Shown: in pieces, positions 1 to 6,309 of the stretch
Layout of the letters: every line of letters starts with the position of its first letter
Position numbering within the stretch: the first letter of the stretch is position 1
NCBI GenBank assembly: GCA_964469935.1
Contig: CAYXZQ010000048.1
Coordinates: forward strand, 1 to 9,716
Direction: 5' to 3'
Source: CAYXZQ01 sp964469935
Lineage (GTDB): Archaea > Nanobdellota > Nanobdellia > Woesearchaeales > DSVV01
DNA length: 9,716 bases
Made by a program: the position numbers and the translations under genes
Notes under the pieces: generated by a model
Databases searched by the model: none
Seen by the model: only the letters and a program-made list of their open reading frames with translations
Told to the model about the DNA's origin: nothing

Positions 1-545
1 TTGATTTCTTTTCCATCTTTATTCACGATATATATGCCGTCCTGAAATATCCTCTTGTCAAAGCTTGCCCTCTTGGTCAGCTGCTCGATTGATGCTGCTG
101 TCTGGGACACCTTCTGCTTGTCGATTCCTGTAATTATTATCTGCTCGCCTTCGACCTTCAGCCCCACATCGCTTGCAACCTCAACAACACGCGGGACCTT
201 CTCGCCAAGGAAATTCTTGACCTGGAGCATGTTATTGTTGAAGGTTACGTTCATGGGGAAATGGCCAGAGCAAATCTTTAGCCTGTACTCATGGGATTCA
301 GTGACGCCTTTTATCATGTTGTTTATTAGGCTCACGAACGTGCCCCTGAGGGTCTTTTCCTTCTTTGTGAAATCCTTGACCGTCAGCACGACTGAATTGC
401 CTTCCATGACTATCCCTATCCAGGGGTTTGTGAAGTCCCTATGGAGCTCTCCGTTCGGGCCCTTCACTGTCAGGAGGCCGCCATCAAGCGAGCCTGAAAC
501 TCCCTCAGGCAGTTCAATCTTCATCGTGACGTCTTTCTCTTTCAT
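1..545 (-). CDS. rpl6: Large-subunit ribosomal protein uL6, 3' end cut by window edge
   Basis: Large-subunit protein that binds 23S rRNA near the sarcin-ricin loop and the factor-binding site. From the ATG at 545, 181 codons are visible. The N-terminus reads MKEKDVTMKIELPEG, and the last visible residues are QDGIYIVNKDGKEI, which resembles the usual archaeal L6 end, so probably only a few residues and the stop lie outside the window. Archaeal L6 is usually about 180 residues. The start lies 6 nt after the S8 stop and has only a weak ribosome-binding site, so translation is probably coupled to S8. An internal ATG at 524 (MKIELPEG) is a possible alternative start. The position after S8 matches the archaeal spc order. 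The identification is confident; the exact start is less certain. Confidence 0.95.
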   Translation of the reverse strand, partial: MKEKDVTMKIELPEGVSGSLDGGLLTVKGPNGELHRDFTNPWIGIVMEGNSVVLTVKDFTKKEKTLRGTFVSLINNMIKGVTESHEYRLKICSGHFPMNVTFNNNMLQVKNFLGEKVPRVVEVASDVGLKVEGEQIIITGIDKQKVSQTAASIEQLTKRASFDKRIFQDGIYIVNKDGKEI

Positions 546-551
546 CTTCAA

Positions 552-944
552 TCAGTAGCAGTATGCGATGAGCTTGCCTCCCAGATTATTCTTCTTTGCC
601 TCGTCATGGGACATGACTCCCTGGTTCGTCGAGACAATGAGCACACCGAAACCCTTTGCAGGCAGGTACCTCTTCTCATACCTCTCGAACTCGCCTTTCT
701 TAAGTGCGAACCTGGGCTTTATCACGCCTGTCCTGTTTATCTTTCCCAGCAGTTGGACCTCGATTATCTTTCCCCTACCGTCGTCAATCTCCTTGTATTC
801 GCCGATATAGCCTATGCCTTTCATGATGTCAAGGACAGTCCTAAGCAGCTTTGAGGACGGTCTTAGGTGCGCGATGCCCTTCGCCCTCCTCTCGCTGTTC
901 AGGATGCTTGACAAAGCATTTGCCAATGGATCATTAAGACTCAT
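552..944 (-). CDS. rps8: Small-subunit ribosomal protein uS8
   Basis: S8 binds the central domain of 16S rRNA early in 30S assembly and, in bacteria, also represses its own operon. The 130-residue product has the typical archaeal length. The N-terminus MSLNDPLANALSSI and the C-terminal RNA-binding block STNQGVMSHDEAKKNNLGGK are family hallmarks. The ATG at 944 follows a strong Shine-Dalgarno sequence (AGGAGGA at 951-957), the best in the window, and lies 11 nt after the S14 stop. It sits between S14 and L6, as in other archaeal spc clusters. Nothing is unusual about it. Confidence 0.97.
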   Translation of the reverse strand: MSLNDPLANALSSILNSERRAKGIAHLRPSSKLLRTVLDIMKGIGYIGEYKEIDDGRGKIIEVQLLGKINRTGVIKPRFALKKGEFERYEKRYLPAKGFGVLIVSTNQGVMSHDEAKKNNLGGKLIAYCY

Positions 945-950
945 TCTTTT

Positions 951-957
951 TCCTCCT
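951..957 (-). promoter_or_regulatory. Strong ribosome-binding site for uS8
   Basis: The minus strand reads AGGAGGA, partly overlapping the TAG stop of S14 and 6 nt before the S8 ATG at 944. It is the longest match to the archaeal anti-Shine-Dalgarno sequence in the window. It suggests that S8 can be initiated independently as well as by coupling. Confidence 0.8.
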
Positions 958-1186
958 AGTAATACTTATTGAAACCTATCTTTGTTGCTATCTCCCTGAA
1001 GCACTGCCTGCAGTAGTGAAGGCCGTACTTGCTTATGTGGCCCCGGATTCTGCCGCATCTCCTGCATCTCTTGAGTGATGTCCCTGTGGTCCTTTTCTTT
1101 GGAGAGTTGAACCTCTTGTATTTCTCTAGCTTTGCAGGCTTAGCCTTGAGCTGCACGAATGCTTTCCTATGGTTGCTGTATGTCAT
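956..1186 (-). CDS. rps14: Small-subunit ribosomal protein uS14, zinc-binding form with N-terminal extension
   Basis: S14 sits in the 30S head next to S3 and S10. From the ATG at 1186 the protein has 76 residues. The C-terminal half (about 39-76) is the standard zinc-ribbon S14, with Cys41 and Cys44 (CRRC) and Cys59 and Cys62 (CRQC) as expected zinc ligands, followed by FREIATKIGFNKYY. Archaeal S14 is usually 50-56 residues, so roughly 20-25 extra basic residues precede the core. Start choice: a GGTGAT at 1192-1197 lies 5 nt before the ATG at 1186, while the ATG at 1189 overlaps the L5 stop with only 2 nt spacing, and a TTG at 1192 lies inside the Shine-Dalgarno itself. The gene is translationally coupled to L5. 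Confidence 0.95.
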   Translation of the reverse strand: MTYSNHRKAFVQLKAKPAKLEKYKRFNSPKKRTTGTSLKRCRRCGRIRGHISKYGLHYCRQCFREIATKIGFNKYY

Positions 1187-1188
1187 CA

Positions 1189-1707
1189 TCAATCACCGAT
1201 TGTTATGTTGAACTCCTTCTGCATATATCCTATGGCGTCATCCCTGCTTATCCTGTGCCTCTTCGGGATCTTTGCCTTCCTGAGCCTTCTCGACTTGACC
1301 CTGAACCCGGGACGTTCCAGAGTTATGCACATCTCGAACCCGAGTATGCCTATCTTCGGTTCGTATTCGACTTCCGGGATATCTATGTATTCATGGACGC
1401 CTATCGCGACGCTGCCGTTGTCATCGAACTGCCTCCTTGAAAGCACGTTCTTCTTGACCATGAGTATCCTTCTTATAAGGTCCCTGACATTGCCGTCCCT
1501 GAGGGTCAACTTGCACCCTACAGGAAGGCCGGGACGAAGCCCCCAGCCAGGAATCCTCTTGTTTGTCGTCGTCTTTATCGGAGTCCTGCCGGTGATATGC
1601 TTTATCAGCAGCATGCCCTTCTCAAGCTTGCCCTGGTCTACGCCGCTTCCGAAATTGAACGTGACCTTGCCGATGCCTATCCTCTGCATTACGTTTACTT
1701 CGCTCAT
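1189..1707 (-). CDS. rpl5: Large-subunit ribosomal protein uL5
   Basis: L5 binds 5S rRNA and forms part of the central protuberance, contacting the P-site tRNA and the 30S head. The 172-residue product is close to the family length. Recognisable blocks are IGIGKVTFNFGSG near the N-terminus and the basic RIPGWGLRPGLPVGCKLTLR loop at about 51-70, the region that contacts tRNA in this family. The C-terminus is the archaeal type (KIPKRHRISRDDAIGYM). The ATG at 1707 overlaps the S4e stop by 4 nt (ATGA), and the stop abuts the S14 start. There is no sign of damage. Confidence 0.97.
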   Translation of the reverse strand: MSEVNVMQRIGIGKVTFNFGSGVDQGKLEKGMLLIKHITGRTPIKTTTNKRIPGWGLRPGLPVGCKLTLRDGNVRDLIRRILMVKKNVLSRRQFDDNGSVAIGVHEYIDIPEVEYEPKIGILGFEMCITLERPGFRVKSRRLRKAKIPKRHRISRDDAIGYMQKEFNITIGD

Positions 1708-2402
1708 TTTTCCTTTATAAGTGTGATGACGGGCTTGTCTTTCCCGACAACCATCGCATAGTCCCTGAGTGTCTGTACCATATCCCCGGAGTCTGTCTTG
1801 ATTATGATGTCGCCGTCCCTGAAGCTGTCGATCTTTCCGGTCTGCCCGACATACTTACCTCCTGTAAGGTATACTGACGCGCCCTTCTCAAAAGCAATCT
1901 GCTGGACGATCTTTTTCTTGCCGAAATCATATATTACTGCATCGCCTGTCCTGAAACTGTCCTTGTCTGCAAGCATGTTGCTACCGTCGCTGAAGTTCAG
2001 CTGGACCTTGCCTTTTCTGACCAATGTCTTGTCCGCAATCTTGAACAGCTTGTGCGTTGCTTCTGATTCCGGAAGCTCGACGGATGCTATGGTACCTTTC
2101 CTGTTTAGTATTATCCTGAACCTTGTCTTGAGCTCCGGTATGTCGACCACGTCCATCAGGCCCACGGGGAATTTCGGCTCTCTTCTGCGCCTGCCGTTCA
2201 CCAGGACTTCCTTTTTGTTGAGGATGTACCTCACTTCCTTTGCCGTCTTTGCGAACTTGAGGACGTCCCTGAGCAGTATCTGGAGCGGGATGGAGTGCTC
2301 GTGCTTCCCTCCGCCCGGGTGCGGTCTGATTATGAATGTCGTGGTCTTCCTCTTTATGTCCCATGTCTTTGGCATTGCCAGCCTTTTAAGATGCGATTTC
2401 AT
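1704..2402 (-). CDS. rps4e: Small-subunit ribosomal protein eS4 (archaeal/eukaryotic type)
   Basis: eS4 is a 30S protein found in archaea and eukaryotes but not bacteria, so it is a strong domain marker. The 232-residue product starts MKSHLKRLAMPKTW, the usual N-terminal signature. It contains an S4-like RNA-binding segment (about 38-95, including VLVNGRRRREPKFPVGLMDVV), a central eS4 domain, and a KOW motif at about 176-195 (ASVYLTGGKYVGQTGKI). Length and domain order are normal. The ATG overlaps the L24 stop by 4 nt and the stop overlaps the L5 ATG by 4 nt, so it is embedded in a coupled block. Its placement between L24 and L5 is the archaeal arrangement. Confidence 0.97.
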   Translation of the reverse strand: MKSHLKRLAMPKTWDIKRKTTTFIIRPHPGGGKHEHSIPLQILLRDVLKFAKTAKEVRYILNKKEVLVNGRRRREPKFPVGLMDVVDIPELKTRFRIILNRKGTIASVELPESEATHKLFKIADKTLVRKGKVQLNFSDGSNMLADKDSFRTGDAVIYDFGKKKIVQQIAFEKGASVYLTGGKYVGQTGKIDSFRDGDIIIKTDSGDMVQTLRDYAMVVGKDKPVITLIKEK

Positions 2403-2800
2403 TTAGTGTCACCAGCCGTCTTTTCCTTGTTCTGCCGCTTGAGTCTCTTCTTATCGTCGGCATATAGCTCAGTTATTATCAGGTTCGACGGGTCGATCGG
2501 GTAAAAGGTCTTTGATCCATCTTTCTTGTAGATCTCTGCCTTGTCAACTATGACTTTCCTGTCCCTTACGATAACCCTGTCCACCTTTCCTTCCTTGCCT
2601 TTGAACATCCCCCTGAGTATCTTGACCTTGTCATTTTTTCTCACCCTGAGGGAGCGCTTCCCGAGCCTTTTCCTGAGAGTCTTAGACAATGTCGATTTCA
2701 TGGATTTTCCCTGGATATGCTCCGGGGCATTGTACAGGTACAGCCTCTGTTTTCTGGGCTGCCTGCTTGCCTTCCATGATTTTGAATATGACTTCTTCAT
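2399..2800 (-). CDS. rpl24: Large-subunit ribosomal protein uL24
   Basis: L24 is an assembly-initiating 50S protein that binds the 5' domain of 23S rRNA near the exit tunnel. It carries a basic N-terminus (SKSWKASRQPRKQR), the archaeal block YNAPEHIQGKSM, and a KOW motif around residues 55-75 (KVKILRGMFKGKEGKVDRV). Two in-frame ATGs lie two codons apart, at 2806 and 2800. An AGGT at 2809-2812 is 2 nt from the first and 8 nt from the second, so 2800 (133 residues) is preferred; starting at 2806 adds only MK. The C-terminal tail is lysine-rich. The stop overlaps the S4e ATG by 4 nt. Confidence 0.95.
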   Translation of the reverse strand: MKKSYSKSWKASRQPRKQRLYLYNAPEHIQGKSMKSTLSKTLRKRLGKRSLRVRKNDKVKILRGMFKGKEGKVDRVIVRDRKVIVDKAEIYKKDGSKTFYPIDPSNLIITELYADDKKRLKRQNKEKTAGDTK

Positions 2801-2811
2801 CTTCATCTACC

Positions 2812-3213
2812 TTATGCAACTATCTTTGCGAGCTTTGCCACCAGCGGCCACCTGTCACAGACCTCTTTTGCGACGGCACCCTTGATGAGCGAGCCCTGGG
2901 GGTTGCCCTTGTTGTCCTTGACGACAATGGCTGAGTTGTCCTCGAACTTGATCCTCGTGCCGTCATATCTCCTGTATTCTTTCCTCTGCCTGACGATGAT
3001 TGCGAGCACTGTCTTCTTCCGCATGTCGGGCCTGCCTTTCTGGACACTTGCCATCACAAGGTCTGCGACGCCTGCAGCCGGCACCCTACCTTTCCTGCTC
3101 TTGTATTTCATGACTGAAAATATCCTGAGCCTCTTCGCGCCGCTGTTGTCACAGGCCTCCACCACGGAGCCTACGGGCAGCGCCCTTGTGATTCTTGCGT
3201 TTACAGCCTGCAT
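2812..3213 (-). CDS. rpl14: Large-subunit ribosomal protein uL14
   Basis: L14 is a highly conserved 50S protein at the subunit interface that contributes to an intersubunit bridge. The 133-residue product matches the archaeal length. Hallmarks are GSVVEACDNSGAKRLRI near the N-terminus, GRVPAAGVADLVMASV in the middle, and the archaeal C-terminus VCDRWPLVAKLAKIVA. The ATG at 3213 is one nucleotide after the S17 stop, so initiation is probably coupled to S17. Gene and context are ordinary. Confidence 0.97.
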   Translation of the reverse strand: MQAVNARITRALPVGSVVEACDNSGAKRLRIFSVMKYKSRKGRVPAAGVADLVMASVQKGRPDMRKKTVLAIIVRQRKEYRRYDGTRIKFEDNSAIVVKDNKGNPQGSLIKGAVAKEVCDRWPLVAKLAKIVA

Positions 3214-3214
3214 C

Positions 3215-3604
3215 TTATTTCTCCCTGCTTATTATGACGAAATTCTTGGTCTTGCTTATCTTCCTGGTCTCCATGAGCTTGACGACGTCGCCTTCCTGCG
3301 CACCGATGCATGAGGGGTTGTGTGCGATGACCCTAGTCCTTCTCTTCTCGTATCTCTCGTACTTTGGGATTTTCCTCTTCCAGCCCCATTCCACGACTGC
3401 GCTTCTGGGGACCTTTGACCTGATCACCTTTCCCTGGAACATCCTGCCGCGCAGGCTCTGTGTTCCGTGGAACGGGCAGTGCTTGTCATTCTCGCACCTG
3501 CTTTCGGGCGGCGTGACCTCTATCCCGATATTCTTGGAGCCTCCTTCCGGCGTTGCCTTTTCAGGCCCTTTTTTCCGGCCTTTTGTTGATTTTTTTTCCG
3601 TCAA
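3215..3604 (-). CDS. rps17: Small-subunit ribosomal protein uS17, TTG start
   Basis: S17 is a primary 16S rRNA-binding protein of the 30S body. The conserved part begins with KNIGIEVTPPESRC, followed by CPFHG and the OB-fold segment GRMFQGKVIRSKVPRSAVVEWG. From the TTG at 3604 the protein has 129 residues. No ATG occurs before the conserved core, and a GAGG at 3612-3615 sits 7 nt upstream of the TTG, which supports this start. The first ~15 codons overlap the end of the RNase P subunit gene by 44 nt in another frame and encode a lysine-rich, probably disordered leader (MTEKKSTKGRKKG). Archaeal S17 is usually about 110 residues, so the extra length is in this leader. Confidence 0.93.
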   Translation of the reverse strand: MTEKKSTKGRKKGPEKATPEGGSKNIGIEVTPPESRCENDKHCPFHGTQSLRGRMFQGKVIRSKVPRSAVVEWGWKRKIPKYERYEKRRTRVIAHNPSCIGAQEGDVVKLMETRKISKTKNFVIISREK

Positions 3605-3809
3605 TTTCTATCCTCTTGTTCTTGATTTCTGCGATGAATGTTATCTGCTTCTTGAGCAGCCTTTTTTTCTTCTTTCCGTCTGCGATCAATAATGTGTCTT
3701 TTGTCTCGTCGACAACCTTTCCCTTGAGTCCGACAAGGCTATTGTTCTCGGCCTTCACCACTTCTATGGCGCAGCCTATCAGCTCCCTTCCGAACTTGTC
3801 TTTTGTCAT
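3561..3809 (-). CDS. rnp1: RNase P protein component 1 (Rpp29/Pop4 family)
   Basis: Protein subunit of archaeal RNase P, which removes 5' leaders from precursor tRNAs together with the catalytic RNA. The 82-residue product shows the family signature ELIGCAIEVVKAENNSLVG (9-27), then LKGKVVDETKDTLLI (28-42) and a basic GKKKKRLLKKQITF segment, consistent with the small Sm-like barrel of Rpp29. It is slightly shorter than typical archaeal members (about 90-100). The ATG overlaps the last base of the SUI1 stop (TAATG), and the 3' end overlaps S17 by 44 nt. Location between SUI1 and S17 is the standard archaeal place for this gene. Confidence 0.93.
   Translation of the reverse strand: MTKDKFGRELIGCAIEVVKAENNSLVGLKGKVVDETKDTLLIADGKKKKRLLKKQITFIAEIKNKRIEIDGKKINKRPEKRA
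3612..3615 (-). promoter_or_regulatory. Ribosome-binding site supporting the TTG start of uS17
   Basis: GAGG on the minus strand lies 7 nt before the TTG at 3604 and inside the Rpp29 reading frame. It decides the S17 start, because no ATG or GTG is available before the conserved S17 core. Confidence 0.6.
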
Positions 3810-4120
3810 TATTTTTTTATCTCAATTGTCTCTGGCGCGAATCCCATGTTCACCAATGCGTCGCGAATGTTGCCCATGTGGTTGCCCTGAAGCTCTATCT
3901 TGCCTTCCTTGAATGTGCCTCCGCATGCAAGCCTGTTCTTGAGCTTTTTCGTTATGTCCTTGGGATCGATGTCCTTCGTGTCGATCCCCTCGACAATGGT
4001 GTAAAGCTTGCCGAACTTGCGCTTAATCGTGTGCACCGATATCTTCAGGCTCTCCTTCGCTATAGTCTCGCAGACGCATAGCTCCTTCGGGAGTCCGCAC
4101 GTCGAGCAAATCTCACTCAT
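3809..4120 (-). CDS. Translation initiation factor SUI1/aIF1
   Basis: Archaeal homolog of eIF1, which binds the 30S P-site region and enforces accurate start-codon selection. The 103-residue product has an N-terminal cysteine cluster C5-x2-C8-x6-C15-x-C17, a possible metal-binding knuckle common in archaeal members. The SUI1 fold follows: KRKFGKLYTIVEG (33-45), KNRLACGGT (61-69) and LQGNH (77-81), all conserved in the family. The ATG overlaps the L29 stop by 4 nt. Its position inside the ribosomal operon is known from other archaea and couples initiation-factor synthesis to ribosome synthesis. Confidence 0.95.
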   Translation of the reverse strand: MSEICSTCGLPKELCVCETIAKESLKISVHTIKRKFGKLYTIVEGIDTKDIDPKDITKKLKNRLACGGTFKEGKIELQGNHMGNIRDALVNMGFAPETIEIKK

Positions 4121-4320
4121 ACTTGTGCATCCTCTCCTTTGTTTTTCATCTCTGTCACTATCCTTGCGATGTTTCTTCTTATCTGCCTGATCTGGCCCGG
4201 GCTCTTTAGCTGAGTTCCCATGGCAGACTGGGCATTGAGCTTGATGAGCTCTTTCCTGAGCTCGACCACCTTCTTCTTCAGGTCGCCCGATGTGGCGTTT
4301 CTGACTTCGTCCTTTTTCAT
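4117..4320 (-). CDS. rpl29: Large-subunit ribosomal protein uL29
   Basis: L29 is a small helical 50S protein beside the polypeptide exit tunnel, next to L23, where it helps to dock nascent-chain factors such as SRP. The 67-residue product is predicted to be two antiparallel helices: DLKKKVVELRKELIKLNAQ and the family signature LKSPGQIRQIRRNIARI. The ATG overlaps the S3 stop by 4 nt, and the stop overlaps the SUI1 ATG by 4 nt. Length is normal. Confidence 0.95.
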   Translation of the reverse strand: MKKDEVRNATSGDLKKKVVELRKELIKLNAQSAMGTQLKSPGQIRQIRRNIARIVTEMKNKGEDAQV

Positions 4321-5144
4321 TTTTTATTGCTTACCTTTGCCTGTTTCTTTACGGCTTTCTTCTTTGCAGGCTTCTTTTCCTTCTCTTTCTTGACCTTTGC
4401 CTTCTTCTCTTTCTTCATATCCTTTTCAGGCTCGACTGCCTCGCTCTTGGAAACTTCATCCGCTTTGGCATCATCCTTGGCCTTCTCATCGGGCTTTCCA
4501 TCCGTTTTTTTGGGTTCAGCATCAACTACCTCTACTTCTGTCACCGGTTCCTTTGCCAGAGATATATTGTCCGGCAACTCGATATCGGATGGCATTATCT
4601 TTACGGTTATCCCTATGCTTCCTGTCTTGAGCTGCGCTATCTTGTAGGCCTTCCTGACACCGTCGATCGATATCTGCCCGCATTTCTTGAGATAGCCTTG
4701 GTAGAACCTCCATCTCTTGGCTCTCGAGCTTGGGACCTTGCCTGATATGATTATCTCGATGCCGAGAGCGCCTGCGGCCATGACGTCAGACATGGTCTTG
4801 TGGCCCACGCCCTTGAACCTCGACAGCCCGAACCTCTCCAGGGAGTTGGCAATCCTCTCAGCGACGATCTCAGGGTCGAGGTTCACGTCCGTTATCTCGT
4901 TTATCTCTATCTGCGGATTGTCAAGCCTGAACTTCTTCTTGAGCAGCGATGTCAGGTTCTTGATTGACTGGCCTTTCCTTCCGACGATGAGTCCCGGCCG
5001 GGATGCATCTATAATTATCTTCTCTCCCAGGGGAGTGGGCACCAGCTTTGTCTTGGAGAGGCCGACGCCTTTGAGGGTTACGCCCACGAATTCCTGGATC
5101 TCAAATTCCTTAATCTTCTTTGCCAGTATGTTTCTTTGGTCCAT
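4317..5144 (-). CDS. rps3: Small-subunit ribosomal protein uS3 with lysine-rich C-terminal tail
   Basis: S3 lies at the mRNA entry channel of the 30S head. The N-terminal KH domain has the GXXG loop GRKG at 55-58 within SRPGLIVGRKGQSIKNL. The C-terminal S3 domain follows (RFGLSRFKGVGHKTMSDVMAAGALGIEI region and VPSSRAKRWRFYQGYLKKCG). The globular part ends at about residue 204. Residues 205-275 are a low-complexity tail of Lys, Glu, Asp and Ala that becomes almost purely Lys/Ala near the end. Archaeal S3 proteins often have such a tail, of variable length. The ATG at 5144 has GGAG 9 nt upstream and lies inside the L22 frame, giving a 35-nt overlap with L22. Confidence 0.96.
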   Translation of the reverse strand: MDQRNILAKKIKEFEIQEFVGVTLKGVGLSKTKLVPTPLGEKIIIDASRPGLIVGRKGQSIKNLTSLLKKKFRLDNPQIEINEITDVNLDPEIVAERIANSLERFGLSRFKGVGHKTMSDVMAAGALGIEIIISGKVPSSRAKRWRFYQGYLKKCGQISIDGVRKAYKIAQLKTGSIGITVKIMPSDIELPDNISLAKEPVTEVEVVDAEPKKTDGKPDEKAKDDAKADEVSKSEAVEPEKDMKKEKKAKVKKEKEKKPAKKKAVKKQAKVSNKK

Positions 5145-5919
5145 CTTTCATTGCTCCTTTGTCCTTGGATTCATCGTTAGGTTTTGATGTTTTGTCAGTT
5201 TTCTGTTGCTTTTTCTCAGGGGATTTCTCTTCCTTTTTTATTTGCTTGCTTTCTGAAGCCACCTTTTCGCCAGGCTTGTCCATCGGCTGCGCAGGTTTTT
5301 TCTCTGCCGTTTTTACAGGCTGTCCAGGCTTTTTTGTCACTTCCTTTTCAACAGGCTCCACCGGTTTTTCGGGCTTCTCCTTGATTTTCTTTTCTGTCGT
5401 CTTTGCTTTGGCCTTGTCAGCATCCGCCTTTACATCTTCTTTCTTCTTATCAGCCTCTTTCTTCTTCGCCTTGCCAACAGCCCCTGTCTCCAGGAGCACT
5501 ATCTCGATATGAGTCCGCTTGGACTTCCTTCTTCTCGCCCTGCCGTAGTGCCAAGGCCTCGATGCGAGGTTCGAGCTGATGTGAGTCACCACAAGGTCTG
5601 CAGTGGAGAGGCCCTTTGCCTGGGCATTGGCCTCGCAGGCCTCAATAGCTTGAAGGATCTCCGTACATGCCTTTACCGGGAACCTTGCAGGTCCCGAGGC
5701 CTTCTTGTGGCCTACATTATCGTTGAATCTCCTGAAAGGTATAGGCTTCTTAAGGGCGATGGCATCATCCAGCACTCTCTTTGCCGTCTCTGTCTTCTTG
5801 CCCCTTATGACATTGCAAATCTCGATGCAGTGCTTTGTCGAGACGCTTGCTGAAATGACGGCGCATCTCGCCATCTTCTCCTTGTCATAGTCGCTGAAAG
5901 CATACTTGTATCTTGCCAT
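5110..5919 (-). CDS. rpl22: Large-subunit ribosomal protein uL22 with very long charged C-terminal tail
   Basis: L22 spans the 50S from surface to exit tunnel, where its beta-hairpin lines the constriction. Residues 1-150 are a standard archaeal L22: RYKYAFSD at the start, the helix and loop FNDNVGHKKASGPARFPVKA (65-84), and the tunnel-hairpin region LASRPWHYGRARRRKSKRTH (118-137). Archaeal L22 normally ends near residue 150-155. Here about 119 further residues (151-269) form a Lys/Glu/Pro-rich disordered tail with loose KP- and EKK-type repetition. The ATG at 5919 is one nucleotide after the S19 stop. The last 35 nt overlap the S3 start. Confidence 0.96.
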   Translation of the reverse strand: MARYKYAFSDYDKEKMARCAVISASVSTKHCIEICNVIRGKKTETAKRVLDDAIALKKPIPFRRFNDNVGHKKASGPARFPVKACTEILQAIEACEANAQAKGLSTADLVVTHISSNLASRPWHYGRARRRKSKRTHIEIVLLETGAVGKAKKKEADKKKEDVKADADKAKAKTTEKKIKEKPEKPVEPVEKEVTKKPGQPVKTAEKKPAQPMDKPGEKVASESKQIKKEEKSPEKKQQKTDKTSKPNDESKDKGAMKDGPKKHTGKED

Positions 5920-5920
5920 T

Positions 5921-6298
5921 TTACCTTACTGATACGCTTGCGCTCGACCTCGTGGCTCCAACGCCTGGTGAGCTGTGCGCTACCTTTTTCCGTGTCAATA
6001 TATATTCTCCGAGATAATGTCCGACCATCTCCTCAATAACCCTCAATGCCTGGAATTCCTTGCCGTTGTGTACCCTTATTGTCTTTCCGACCATCACCGG
6101 CAGCACTATCATGTCCCTGCAGTGGGTCTTCACATTGTCTTTCTTCTCGAGCTTCCTCAGGAGCGCTTTCTGTGGATCGGTAAGCCCCCTGTCGAGGGTC
6201 CTTCTTTGCCTTGCCGGGATATGCTCTGAAAACTCCTTGATGCCCATCTCCTTCAGCTCTGAAAGCTTAAAGCCCCTGTACCTGAACTCATCATCCAT
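5921..6298 (-). CDS. rps19: Small-subunit ribosomal protein uS19
   Basis: S19 is in the 30S head and contacts L5 across the subunit interface and the A-site region. It has the archaeal N-terminus EFRYRGFKLSELKEMGI, the conserved middle MIVLPVMVGKTIRVHNGKEF, and VGHYLGEYILTRKKVAHSSPG near the C-terminus. The ATG at 6298 (125 residues) is preferred: AGGTGA at 6304-6309 lies 5 nt upstream. A GTG at 6307 is in frame but falls inside that Shine-Dalgarno sequence, so it is unlikely to be the start. It follows L2 and precedes L22, as in most archaea and bacteria. Confidence 0.95.
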   Translation of the reverse strand: MDDEFRYRGFKLSELKEMGIKEFSEHIPARQRRTLDRGLTDPQKALLRKLEKKDNVKTHCRDMIVLPVMVGKTIRVHNGKEFQALRVIEEMVGHYLGEYILTRKKVAHSSPGVGATRSSASVSVR

Positions 6299-6303
6299 AT
6301 GAT

Positions 6304-6309
6304 TCACCT
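6304..6309 (-). promoter_or_regulatory. Ribosome-binding site for uS19
   Basis: AGGTGA on the minus strand, between the L2 stop and the S19 ATG at 6298, with 5-nt spacing. It excludes the upstream in-frame GTG as the start because the GTG is part of the site. Confidence 0.6.

Noticed and set aside
1159..1720. Long open plus-strand frames opposite L5 and S14
   Set aside because: They are antisense to well-identified ribosomal genes, show hydrophobic or serine/leucine-rich nonsense composition typical of the reverse complement of lysine-rich genes, and lack family motifs.
1981..2364. Second minus-strand frame inside eS4 (127 codons)
   Set aside because: It overlaps eS4 completely in another frame, has low-complexity Gln/Arg/Gly composition and no family similarity.
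5110..5470. Possible tandem repeat or mobile-element insertion in the L22 tail
   Set aside because: Repetition is only at the level of KP/EKK-like residues; no exact nucleotide repeat, inverted ends or target duplication is visible.
5120..5512. Plus-strand frame of 130 codons rich in Phe, Ser and Ala that looks like a membrane protein
   Set aside because: It is the mirror image of the Lys/Glu/Pro-rich L22 tail; reverse complements of AAA/GAA-rich DNA give Phe/Ser-rich pseudo-membrane sequences.
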